Shown: in pieces, positions 49,926-59,294 of the stretch
Layout of the letters: the number at the start of each line of letters is the position of its first letter
How positions within the stretch are numbered: position 1 is the stretch's first letter
Assembly (NCBI GenBank): GCA_013697275.1
Contig: JACCXC010000020.1
Coordinates: 1 to 59,294 of the forward strand
Direction of reading: 5' to 3'
From: Actinomycetota bacterium
Lineage (GTDB): Bacteria; Actinomycetota; Thermoleophilia; Gaiellales; Gaiellaceae
DNA: 59,294 bases
The notes under the pieces: generated by a model
Told to the model about the DNA's origin: nothing
Databases searched by the model: none
The model's input: the letters and a program-made list of their open reading frames with translations, nothing else
Made by a program: the position numbers and the translations under genes

Positions 49926-50945
49926 GCTACCTCCTGCTGGAAGACGGGACCCGCTTCGCCGGTCGCTCGGTCGGCGCCGAGGCGATCGCGTTCGGCGAGG
50001 CGGTGTTCACGACCGCCATGTCCGGCTACCAGGAGGTGGTAACCGACCCGAGCTACGCCGAGCAGCTCGTCACCTTCACCGCGCCGATGGTGGGGAACTA
50101 CGGCGTGGCACCGGCCCGCTCGCAGTCCGAGCGCCCGCACGCCCGCGGCGTCGTCATGCGAAGCGTCGGGGATCCGGAGTGGCCGCGCTGGCTCGCTGCC
50201 CGCGGGACTGTCGCGCTCGCCGACGTGGACACTCGCTCGGTCGTGTTGCATCTGCGAGAGCGAGGCGCGATGCGCGCTGCTCTTGTCGCGGGCGAAGCGT
50301 CGGTCGGCCACGTGCTCGAGCAGATTCGCGCGGAACCCACCATGGAGGGCCGAAACCTCGTTGCCTCCGTCTCGACCCCGGAGCCCTACTCGCTCGGCAG
50401 GGGCACCGTGCGGGTCGCTGTCCTGGACTTCGGCTGCAAGCGCTCGATCGTCGAGCGGCTCCTGGCCGGCGGCGCGGCTGTGAGGGTCTACCCCCACTCG
50501 ACGCCGGCCTCCGAGATCCTGGCCGCCGCTCCCGACGGGGTCGTGCTCTCGAATGGCCCGGGCGACCCCGGGGCGCTCGACTGCGAGGTCGCGACCGTCT
50601 CGAAGCTTCTCGGGAACGTTCCGCTCCTCGGGATCTGCCTGGGGCACCAGCTCCTCGCGCGCGCGGGCGGCCTGCGCACGTTCAAGCTCCGTTTCGGGCA
50701 CCGCGGCTCGAATCACCCGGTGCTCGAGCTCGCCACGGGGCAGGTCCTCGTGACGGCGCAGAACCACGGGTTCGCCGTCGAGGGGAGCGGCCCGGCCGTC
50801 ACGCACGTGTCCCTTTACGACGGCACGGTCGAGGGGCTCTTGCTTCAGGGCGCGGACGCGCGCTCGGTGCAGTTCCATCCGGAGGCAACCCCGGGGCCGC
50901 ACGACGCTCGACCTTTGGTTGAGACTTGGCTCGCAGGGCTGCGGT

Positions 50946-50962
<17 letters not shown>
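49922..50962 (+). CDS. carA: Carbamoyl-phosphate synthase small (glutaminase) subunit
   Basis: A 346-residue protein: [40 protein letters not shown], glutaminase nucleophile [12 protein letters not shown] and [13 protein letters not shown]. It delivers ammonia to CarB. ATG 49922 overlaps the pyrC end by 4 nt; the stop overlaps the carB start by 17 nt. Confidence 0.96.
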
Positions 50963-54006
<3,044 letters not shown>

Positions 54007-54029
<23 letters not shown>

Positions 54030-54699
54030 TGTCGTCGCGGTAGAGCCCCTCGGGGCGTACTCGCTCCTACGCGTCGAGCGGGCCACGCTCGAGTGCGGCG
54101 ACCCGGGGCAGTTCTTCATGCTGACCCCGCCCGGCCGCACGCTCCCGCGCGCCTTCAGCCTCTGCCTTGCGCCGCCCGGTGAGCTTGCCTTCCTGGTCGA
54201 CCCGGTTGGGCTCGGAACACGCGCCCTGGTGGAGCTCCAACCCGGCGATCGCCTCCCGGTGCTCGGTCCCCTCGGCCGCGGTTTTCGCCTTGACGTACCA
54301 CGACCGCTCCTCGTCGGAGGCGGGATCGGGATCGCGCCGCTCGTCTACGCCGCGGAGCGTCTCGGGCGCGCGCCGGCCATCCTCGGCTTCCGCACACCTG
54401 AACATGCGAAGGCGGCCTCCCTCCTGCAGGGCGCCGAGGTGGTCATCGAGCCGACCTACGTGACCGAGCGGCTCTCGCCCGGCCGGGACGTCCTCGCGTG
54501 TGGACCCGAACCGATGCTCCATGCGGTTGCGTGCCTCGCCCCGTCGGCGCAGCTCGCGTGGGAGGCGCCGATGGCCTGCGGCTACGGCGCGTGCTTCGGC
54601 TGCGCGGTCGAGATCCGCGGCCGGCTTCGCCGCCTGTGCGTGGAGGGGCCGGTTCTCACGGCAGCGGACGTCGTTCCCGCGGAGCTCGAGGCGGCCTAG
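54007..54699 (+). CDS. pyrK: Dihydroorotate dehydrogenase electron transfer subunit PyrK
   Basis: A 230-residue flavoprotein: [18 protein letters not shown] (FAD part), [30 protein letters not shown] (NAD part), and a C-terminal [2Fe-2S] cluster CGYGACFGC...LCVEGPV. It passes electrons from PyrD to NAD+. The start is probably ATG 54007, within the end of carB. The stop overlaps pyrD by one base (TAGTG). A 1B-type dehydrogenase pair is less usual for actinobacteria, many of which use class 2. Confidence 0.9.
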
Positions 54700-55589
54700 T
54701 GCCCCCGCTTCTGAACGCCTCGGGCTGCCTCGACGCTCTCGCGGCCCCCGACGTTGCGCGCTCGCTCGACGCCTTCGTGACAAAAACCGTGACCCCGCTT
54801 CCTCGCGACGGCAATGCGCCCGTGCGGATCGCGGAGATCGACTGCGGGATGCTGAATACGATCGGCCTCGCCAACCCCGGGCTCGACGACTTCGTCTGCG
54901 ACACGCTGCCTCGCCTGCTCGAGCTCGGCGTGCCCGTTTGGGTCTCGGTGGGAGGGTTTCGCGCGGGCGACTACGCCGAGTCGTGCGCGCGTCTCGACGA
55001 CGAGGGTGTCGAGGCGATCGAGCTCAACGTGTCCTGCCCGAACGTCGAGTCCCCGGTCGAGGCGACAGAGGAGATCGTGGCTGCCGCCCGCGCGGCGACC
55101 GCGAAGCCGCTCTTCACGAAGCTCTCTCCCCAGCTGCCCGATGTCGCCGCCGTGGCGCTCGCGGCGGCGCGTGCCGGGACGGATGGCCTCTCGCTCGTCA
55201 ACACCCTGCGCGGGCTTGCCCTTGATCCTCGCACCCTCGCGCCTGTCCTCTCGACGGCGACGGGCGGGGTCTCGGGCCCCGTGCTCCGGCCCGTCGCGCT
55301 GGCGGCCGTCCATGCCTGCTACGCGGCCACGGGTCTGCCGATCGTCGGGATGGGAGGCGTCGAAACTGGTCGCCACGCGCTCGACCTGATCGCGGCCGGA
55401 GCTTCGGCCTGCGCGCTCGGCACGATTCTCTTCCGCGACCCCGATGCGCCCGCTCGCGTACGGGCGGAGCTGGCCCGAACCGCCTTCCGCCTGGGGCTCG
55501 AGGACCCCCTTGCCGCGCGAGGGCTTGCGCATCGCGAAGCGGAGATGCCGTTGCCAAGCGAGACAAAAATACCTGCAAAAGTGGACTAA
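54699..55589 (+). CDS. pyrD: Dihydroorotate dehydrogenase catalytic subunit, class 1B
   Basis: A 296-residue FMN barrel: LLNASGCLDALAAP, FVTKTVTPLPRDGN, ELNVSCPNVE (active-site cysteine), PLFTKLSPQLPDVAAVA, LVNTLRGLALD, GGVSGPVLRPVAL and IVGMGGVETGRHALD. Cysteine as base is the mark of class 1 enzymes, and pyrK next door makes it 1B. GTG start. No pyrF or pyrE follows in the window. Confidence 0.94.
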   Translation: MPPLLNASGCLDALAAPDVARSLDAFVTKTVTPLPRDGNAPVRIAEIDCGMLNTIGLANPGLDDFVCDTLPRLLELGVPVWVSVGGFRAGDYAESCARLDDEGVEAIELNVSCPNVESPVEATEEIVAAARAATAKPLFTKLSPQLPDVAAVALAAARAGTDGLSLVNTLRGLALDPRTLAPVLSTATGGVSGPVLRPVALAAVHACYAATGLPIVGMGGVETGRHALDLIAAGASACALGTILFRDPDAPARVRAELARTAFRLGLEDPLAARGLAHREAEMPLPSETKIPAKVD

Positions 55590-55598
55590 ACCTGCCAC

Positions 55599-55626
55599 TT
55601 GCGGTCGGCGCGCCTGGTGTTAGAAT
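55599..55626 (+). promoter_or_regulatory. Promoter of mihF (TTGCGG - 16 - TAGAAT)
   Basis: TTGCGG (55599-55604) and TAGAAT (55621-55626) are 16 nt apart, a good sigma-70-type pair, and the -10 is 8 nt from ATG 55635. The mihF-gmk-rpoZ-coaBC set is therefore probably transcribed separately from the pyr genes, with little or no leader. Confidence 0.6.
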
Positions 55627-55634
55627 CGCGCGCC

Positions 55635-55964
55635 ATGCAGGCGTCAAGAACCCAGGTGCAGGCTCCGCTTCGGTCGCTCGACCAGCGGATGGACGCCCTG
55701 CGGCGGGCGAACGAGATCCGCGTCAGGCGGGCCCAGCTGAAGAAAGACCTCAAGGCTGGAAGCATGCGGATCGAGCAGATTTTGAGCGACCCGCCCGAGT
55801 ACGTCGAGACCGCGAAGGTCGTCGACATCCTGATGGCCGTCCCGAAGTTCGGGCGCGTGAAGGCAGCCCGCTTCCTCAACCAGTGCCGGATCAGCCAGTC
55901 GAAGACCGTCGGCGGCCTATCGGAGCGCCAGCGCGCCGAGCTCGTGAGCCTGCTTCGCCGCTGA
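55635..55964 (+). CDS. mihF: Integration host factor, actinobacterial type (mIHF)
   Basis: A 109-residue nucleoid protein: RMDALRRANEIRVRRAQLKKDLK, ILMAVPKFGRVKAARFLNQCRIS and the end GLSERQRAELVSLLRR, which is the helix-two-turn-helix/S13-like fold of mIHF. Found only in actinobacteria, usually just before gmk as here. ATG 55635; the stop overlaps the CTG start of gmk. Confidence 0.95.
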   Translation: MQASRTQVQAPLRSLDQRMDALRRANEIRVRRAQLKKDLKAGSMRIEQILSDPPEYVETAKVVDILMAVPKFGRVKAARFLNQCRISQSKTVGGLSERQRAELVSLLRR

Positions 55965-56584
55965 CGGGTCTCGCGCAGACGGGGGGCTCGCGGGGCCGGC
56001 TCTTCGTGGTCACAGGGCCCTCCGGCGCGGGGAAGGGGACGCTCATCCGCCGGCTCGTCGAGCGGCGCCCCGATCTGGAGGTCGCTGTTTCGGCGACGAC
56101 GCGCGGCCGTCGAGCCGGAGAGGGGGACGGGCGCCACTACCACTTCCTGTCGGACGAGGAGTTTCGCCAGAGGGTCGAGGCGGACGAGTTCCTCGAGCAC
56201 GTCGCCTACGTGTCGGGCCACCGCTACGGAACGCTCCGCTCCGAGGTCGACCGCATCCTCGGGAACGGGCAAGGGTGCGTGCTCGAGCTCGAGACGGTCG
56301 GGGCGCGACGCGTCAAGGAGCTCCTGCCCGACACCGTGACGATCTTCGTGGCCGCTCCCTCCTTCGACGAGCTCGAACGGCGCCTCCGCGCGCGCGCAAC
56401 CGAGAGCACGGGGGAGATCGGAGAGCGGCTCGAGCTCGCGCGCCGGCAGACGGCCGAGGCCGGCGACTTCGACCACGTGATCGTGAACGACGACGTTGAG
56501 CGTGCGGTCGCCGAGCTCGAGGAGGTCGTCGGCGAGGCCCTCGCTTCGCCGCCCTCACCCGCCGCGAACGCCGCGTCGGGATAG
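55961..56584 (+). CDS. gmk: Guanylate kinase, probable CTG start
   Basis: A 207-residue kinase: RLFVVTGPSGAGKGTLIRRL (P-loop), VSATTRGRRAGEGDGRHYHFL, HRYGTLRSEVDRIL, FVAAPSFDELERRL. It phosphorylates GMP to GDP. CTG 55961 overlaps the mihF TGA as CTGA and gives the family-typical short N-terminus before the P-loop. The alternative ATG 55883 would add a 26-residue Arg/Pro-rich tail inside mihF. The first downstream GTG would truncate the P-loop strand. Confidence 0.92.
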   Translation: MTGLAQTGGSRGRLFVVTGPSGAGKGTLIRRLVERRPDLEVAVSATTRGRRAGEGDGRHYHFLSDEEFRQRVEADEFLEHVAYVSGHRYGTLRSEVDRILGNGQGCVLELETVGARRVKELLPDTVTIFVAAPSFDELERRLRARATESTGEIGERLELARRQTAEAGDFDHVIVNDDVERAVAELEEVVGEALASPPSPAANAASG

Positions 56585-56591
56585 CTGCCGC

Positions 56592-56597
56592 TACACT
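56592..56597 (+). promoter_or_regulatory. -10 box (TACACT) of rpoZ
   Basis: TACACT plus 7 nt precedes GTG 56605. Confidence 0.45.
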
Positions 56598-56604
56598 GGG
56601 TTGC

Positions 56605-56838
56605 GTGATTCATCCACGCATCGACGACCTGCTCGAGCGCACGGACTCCCGGTACAACCTGGTCATCATGGCGGCCAAGCGTGCTCGGCAGATCAACAAC
56701 TACCACCACCAACTCGGCGAAGGCACGTTCGAGGACGTCGCCCCGCCGCTCGTGGAGTCGCGCTCCAAGAACTATCTGACGCTCGCCCTCGAGGAGATCG
56801 CCGAGGGCAAGATCACGTACGAGTACCCGTCCCGCTAG
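56605..56838 (+). CDS. rpoZ: DNA-directed RNA polymerase omega subunit
   Basis: A 77-residue omega subunit: RIDDLLERTDSRYNLVIMAAKRARQINNY is the conserved core (shown here in part), followed by SRSKNYLTLALEEIAEGKITY. It assists assembly of RNA polymerase. GTG start. It stands in the usual order after gmk and before coaBC. Confidence 0.95.
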   Translation: MIHPRIDDLLERTDSRYNLVIMAAKRARQINNYHHQLGEGTFEDVAPPLVESRSKNYLTLALEEIAEGKITYEYPSR

Positions 56839-56844
56839 GGACAC

Positions 56845-58020
56845 GTGAGCGCGGAGCCGCGCAGGACCGTCCTCGTCGGCGTGACGGGGTCGATCGCCGC
56901 CTACAAGGCATGCGAGCTCGTTCGGCTGCTCGTGCAGGACGGCCGCCGGGTCGTTCCCGTCCTGACTCCGGGCGCGGAGCGTTTCGTCACGCGCGAGACC
57001 TTCGAGGCGTTGGCGCGAAACGAGGCGCCGCGGGACATCTACCCGCACCTGACGTCGGCCCACCTCCTCGTCGTCGCCCCGGCCTCGGCAAACACGCTGG
57101 CGAAGCTTGCGCACGGGCTCGCTGACAACGTCCTGACGGAGGCCGCGCTCGCCTTCGCCGGCCCGGTGCTCGTGGCGCCGGCGATGAACGTTCGCATGTG
57201 GGAGCACCCCGCGACCCGGGCGAATCTGGAGACGCTCCTCGCCCACGGCGTCCGGGTCATCGGCCCCGAGGCGGGGGAGCTCGCCGAGGGCGAGACGGGC
57301 CTCGGCCGGATGGCGGAGCCCCAGGCGATCGCGACGCTCTGCCGGGAGCTCCTCGGGCAGGCACCCGGCTCTCTCGCGGGCAAGCGCGTCCTCGTCACCG
57401 CGGGAGGGACACGCGAGCCCCTCGACGGCGTTCGCTTCGTGGGGAACCGATCGAGCGGCCGAATGGGCGTCGCGCTCGCGGAGGAGGCTCACCGACGCGG
57501 CGCGGAGGTCACGCTGGTCGCGTCGAACATCTCCGTTGCGCTACCGAGCGGTGTCGAGGTCGTGGAGGCGCCGACGGCTGCTGACGTCGGCCGCGAGACT
57601 CTCGCCCGTGCGGACGTGGACGTCATCCTCATGGCCGCAGCCGTCGCGGACTACCGGCCGGCCGAACCGAGGGACGGGAAGCGAACGAAGGACTCCGAGA
57701 TGTGGAGCGTGACCTTCGAGCCGACCGACGACGTCCTGGCCGAGCTCGGCCGCCGAAGGCGGAACGGGCAAATTCTCGTTGGGTTCGCGGCAGACGAGGG
57801 CGAACGAGGCGTTGACCGTGCGCGCGAGAAGCTCGCAGCGAAGAACGGAACCTTCTTCGTCTTCAACGACGTATCTCGAAGTGACATCGGGTTCGACGCT
57901 GACCAGAACGAGGTGACGCTCGTCTCAAGGGACGGAGAACGGACAATCTCGAAGCGCGACAAGCGCGAGGTGGCCGTGGCTATCCTCGATGAAGTCGCGT
58001 CCCTGCTCGGAGGAGGCTGA
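56845..58020 (+). CDS. coaBC: Bifunctional phosphopantothenoylcysteine decarboxylase/synthetase
   Basis: A 391-residue coenzyme A enzyme. The CoaC half has GVTGSIAAYKACELVRLL, APASANTLAKLAHGLADN and APAMNVRMWEHPAT. The CoaB half (from about 180) has VLVTAGGTREPLDGVRFVGNRSSGRMG, AAAVADYRP, and KRTKDSEMW. GTG start, 6 nt after rpoZ, so co-translated. Confidence 0.95.
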   Translation: MSAEPRRTVLVGVTGSIAAYKACELVRLLVQDGRRVVPVLTPGAERFVTRETFEALARNEAPRDIYPHLTSAHLLVVAPASANTLAKLAHGLADNVLTEAALAFAGPVLVAPAMNVRMWEHPATRANLETLLAHGVRVIGPEAGELAEGETGLGRMAEPQAIATLCRELLGQAPGSLAGKRVLVTAGGTREPLDGVRFVGNRSSGRMGVALAEEAHRRGAEVTLVASNISVALPSGVEVVEAPTAADVGRETLARADVDVILMAAAVADYRPAEPRDGKRTKDSEMWSVTFEPTDDVLAELGRRRRNGQILVGFAADEGERGVDRAREKLAAKNGTFFVFNDVSRSDIGFDADQNEVTLVSRDGERTISKRDKREVAVAILDEVASLLGGG

Positions 58021-58023
58021 TCG

Positions 58024-58998
58024 ATGGAAGAGCCGCTCGCCGGCGTCCAGGAAGCGGTCGAGACGCGCTACTCGGCGGACCTCGCGCGGCGGATCGTCGC
58101 CAACCTGCGCCGGGTCATGCACGCCCCTGACGAGACGCTCGAGCTCTGCGCCCTCTGCCTCTTCTCCGAGGGCCATCTGATCATCGAAGACCTCCCGGGC
58201 GTGGGGAAGACGACCCTCGCCAAGGCGCTTGCGCGGTCGGTCGACCTCTCCTTCTCGCGGCTCCAGTTCACGCCCGACCTGCTCCCGTCGGACGTGACCG
58301 GCGTGAACGTCTTCAACCAGCGAACCCAGGAGTTCGAGTTTCGCCCGGGGCCCGTTTTCGCGAACGTCCTTCTGGTCGACGAGGTGAACCGCACCTCACC
58401 CAAGACCCAGGCTGCGCTCCTCGAGGCCATGCAGGAGCGCCAGGTCACGATCGACGGTGTGACCTACCACCTCGCGCCTCCGTTCATGGTCATGGCCACG
58501 CAGAATCCGATCGAGTACGAGGGGACGTACCCTCTCCCCGAGGCGCAGCTCGACCGGTTCTCCATGCGGATCGCGATCGGGTACCCTCCGCTCGCCGCCG
58601 AGGCGCAGATGCTGACCGAGCAGACCACGACGGCCCCTCTCGAGGCGCTCACGCCGGTTGCGAGCGCGCAGGAGGTGCAGGGCGCGATCGAGGATGCCCG
58701 CAGGGTCTTCGTGGAGGAGAGCATCCAGCGCTACGTCGTCGGGCTCCTCCGGCAGACGCGCGGCGACAACCGGCTCCACCTGGGCGCGAGCCCGCGAGCC
58801 GGGATCAACCTGCTGCGCGTCGCCAAGGCGCGCGCACTCGTCGCCGGGCGCGACTACGTCGTTCCCGAGGACGTGAAGACGATCGCGCCCTCGGTCCTCG
58901 CGCACCGTTTGATTCTGGCACCCGAGGCGCGCTCGGCAGGACTCTCGGACGCGGACATCGTCCGCGACGCCGTCGAGCACACCCCGGTTCCGGTCTAG
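58024..58998 (+). CDS. MoxR family AAA+ ATPase
   Basis: A 324-residue MoxR ATPase: LIIEDLPGVGKTTLAKAL (Walker A), LQFTPDLLPSDVTGVNVF, VLLVDEVNRTSPKTQAALLEAMQE (Walker B), MVMATQNPIEYEGTYPLPEAQLDRF. MoxR proteins act as chaperone-like ATPases, usually with DUF58 and VWA partners. A DUF58 gene starts 18 nt later. In many actinobacteria metK and priA stand here instead. Confidence 0.93.
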   Translation: MEEPLAGVQEAVETRYSADLARRIVANLRRVMHAPDETLELCALCLFSEGHLIIEDLPGVGKTTLAKALARSVDLSFSRLQFTPDLLPSDVTGVNVFNQRTQEFEFRPGPVFANVLLVDEVNRTSPKTQAALLEAMQERQVTIDGVTYHLAPPFMVMATQNPIEYEGTYPLPEAQLDRFSMRIAIGYPPLAAEAQMLTEQTTTAPLEALTPVASAQEVQGAIEDARRVFVEESIQRYVVGLLRQTRGDNRLHLGASPRAGINLLRVAKARALVAGRDYVVPEDVKTIAPSVLAHRLILAPEARSAGLSDADIVRDAVEHTPVPV

Positions 58999-59016
58999 GT
59001 CGAGGCCGCCGCGCCC

Positions 59017-59294
59017 GTGCTGACCGACCGCGGCCGCGCCCTCCTCGCCCTCGGCGGCCTGACCTACCTCGGCGCCTGGGCCTTCGGCGCCCGACCGCTC
59101 TATCCCGTGGCGCTCGGCCTCGTGCTCGCGGTCGCGGCAGCTGCTATCTGGGTCCGCGTCCTCCGCCGCCCGATGGGGCTGCACCGGACGCTCGGCGCGG
59201 GGGAGCACCTCGCCGGCGACGACGTTCCCGTTCGCCTCGATCTAAGCGTCGAGGGGCGCTTGCCGCCGGCGACGCTCATCGTGCACGAGCGGAT
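59017..59294 (+). CDS. DUF58 family membrane protein (5' part only)
   Basis: From GTG 59017 the frame stays open to the window end (92 codons). It begins VLTDRGRALLALGGLTYLGAW, has two membrane segments (about 8-24 and 30-50) and then WVRVLRRPMGLHRTLGAGEHLAGDDVPVRLDL, the start of the extracytoplasmic or cytoplasmic Ig-like part seen in DUF58 proteins. The placement after moxR supports this. The 3' end lies outside the window. Confidence 0.78.
   Translation, partial: MLTDRGRALLALGGLTYLGAWAFGARPLYPVALGLVLAVAAAAIWVRVLRRPMGLHRTLGAGEHLAGDDVPVRLDLSVEGRLPPATLIVHER

Overview
The window looks like a chromosomal piece of a GC-rich actinobacterium, most likely from the deep-branching class Thermoleophilia (Gaiellales-like). 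This is inferred from the roughly 70% GC impression, an actinobacterial integration host factor (mihF) next to gmk-rpoZ-coaBC, a UvrD2-type helicase with an HRDC domain, a PyrR-led pyrimidine operon, and many probable leaderless transcripts (TANNNT box 5-8 nt before the start codon). Species cannot be named from sequence alone.

Layout. 1-564: 3' end of 23S rRNA, 5S rRNA and a terminator. 0.6-9 kb: a PolX-family PHP protein with a degenerate polymerase site, HtpX-like protease, histidine phosphatase, L,D-transpeptidase, CAP protein, SDR oxidoreductase, dGTPase-like protein and DNA primase. 8.96-10.8 kb: tRNA-Asn followed by a 1.75-kb degenerate integrated element. It is bounded by a 45-bp copy of the tRNA 3' half and holds a tyrosine-recombinase remnant and two unknown genes. 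11-16.4 kb: peptidoglycan-binding protein, UvrD2, YjbQ, a cupredoxin lipoprotein and a CAU-anticodon tRNA. 16.4-19.6 kb: a compact methylamine-dehydrogenase-like ('mini-mau') locus, which I consider the most interesting part of the window. 19.7-34 kb: housekeeping genes (metH/metF-type fusion, pdxS-pdxT, yebC, ruvCAB, recJ, relA) with small accessory genes between them. 34-40.6 kb: a mostly minus-strand block (GAF, thioesterase, DUF4396 + CsoR, phosphomannomutase, HIT, two CorA, a frameshifted DUF4234 gene, tRNA-Arg). 40.66-45.4 kb: a tightly overlapping operon of enolase-superfamily epimerase, DUF1611 protein, two M29 aminopeptidases and a phosphoesterase. 45.4-47 kb: an SOS-box LysM gene, RNase Z and DUF2007. 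47-59.3 kb: pyrR-pyrB-pyrC-carA-carB-pyrK-pyrD, then mihF-gmk-rpoZ-coaBC, a MoxR ATPase and a truncated DUF58 gene.

The mini-mau locus encodes a MauE-MauD fusion (membrane plus thioredoxin-like), a Tat-exported cysteine-rich MauA-like light chain, and a protein made of a CcdA-like membrane domain and a beta-propeller-like domain. The last reading frame holds an in-frame TGA exactly where CcdA-type proteins carry the SPC-motif cysteine, with a small hairpin 10 nt downstream. Selenocysteine recoding, a nonsense mutation and a sequence error are all possible. A cupredoxin lipoprotein lies nearby.

Other notable points are three apparent CTG start codons, each overlapping the TGA stop of the upstream gene (CTGA); a YneA-like LysM gene whose ATG lies inside a perfect LexA box; a PyrR-binding leader hairpin; a dispersed intergenic repeat; and a D-glutamate-type DUF1611/epimerase operon.
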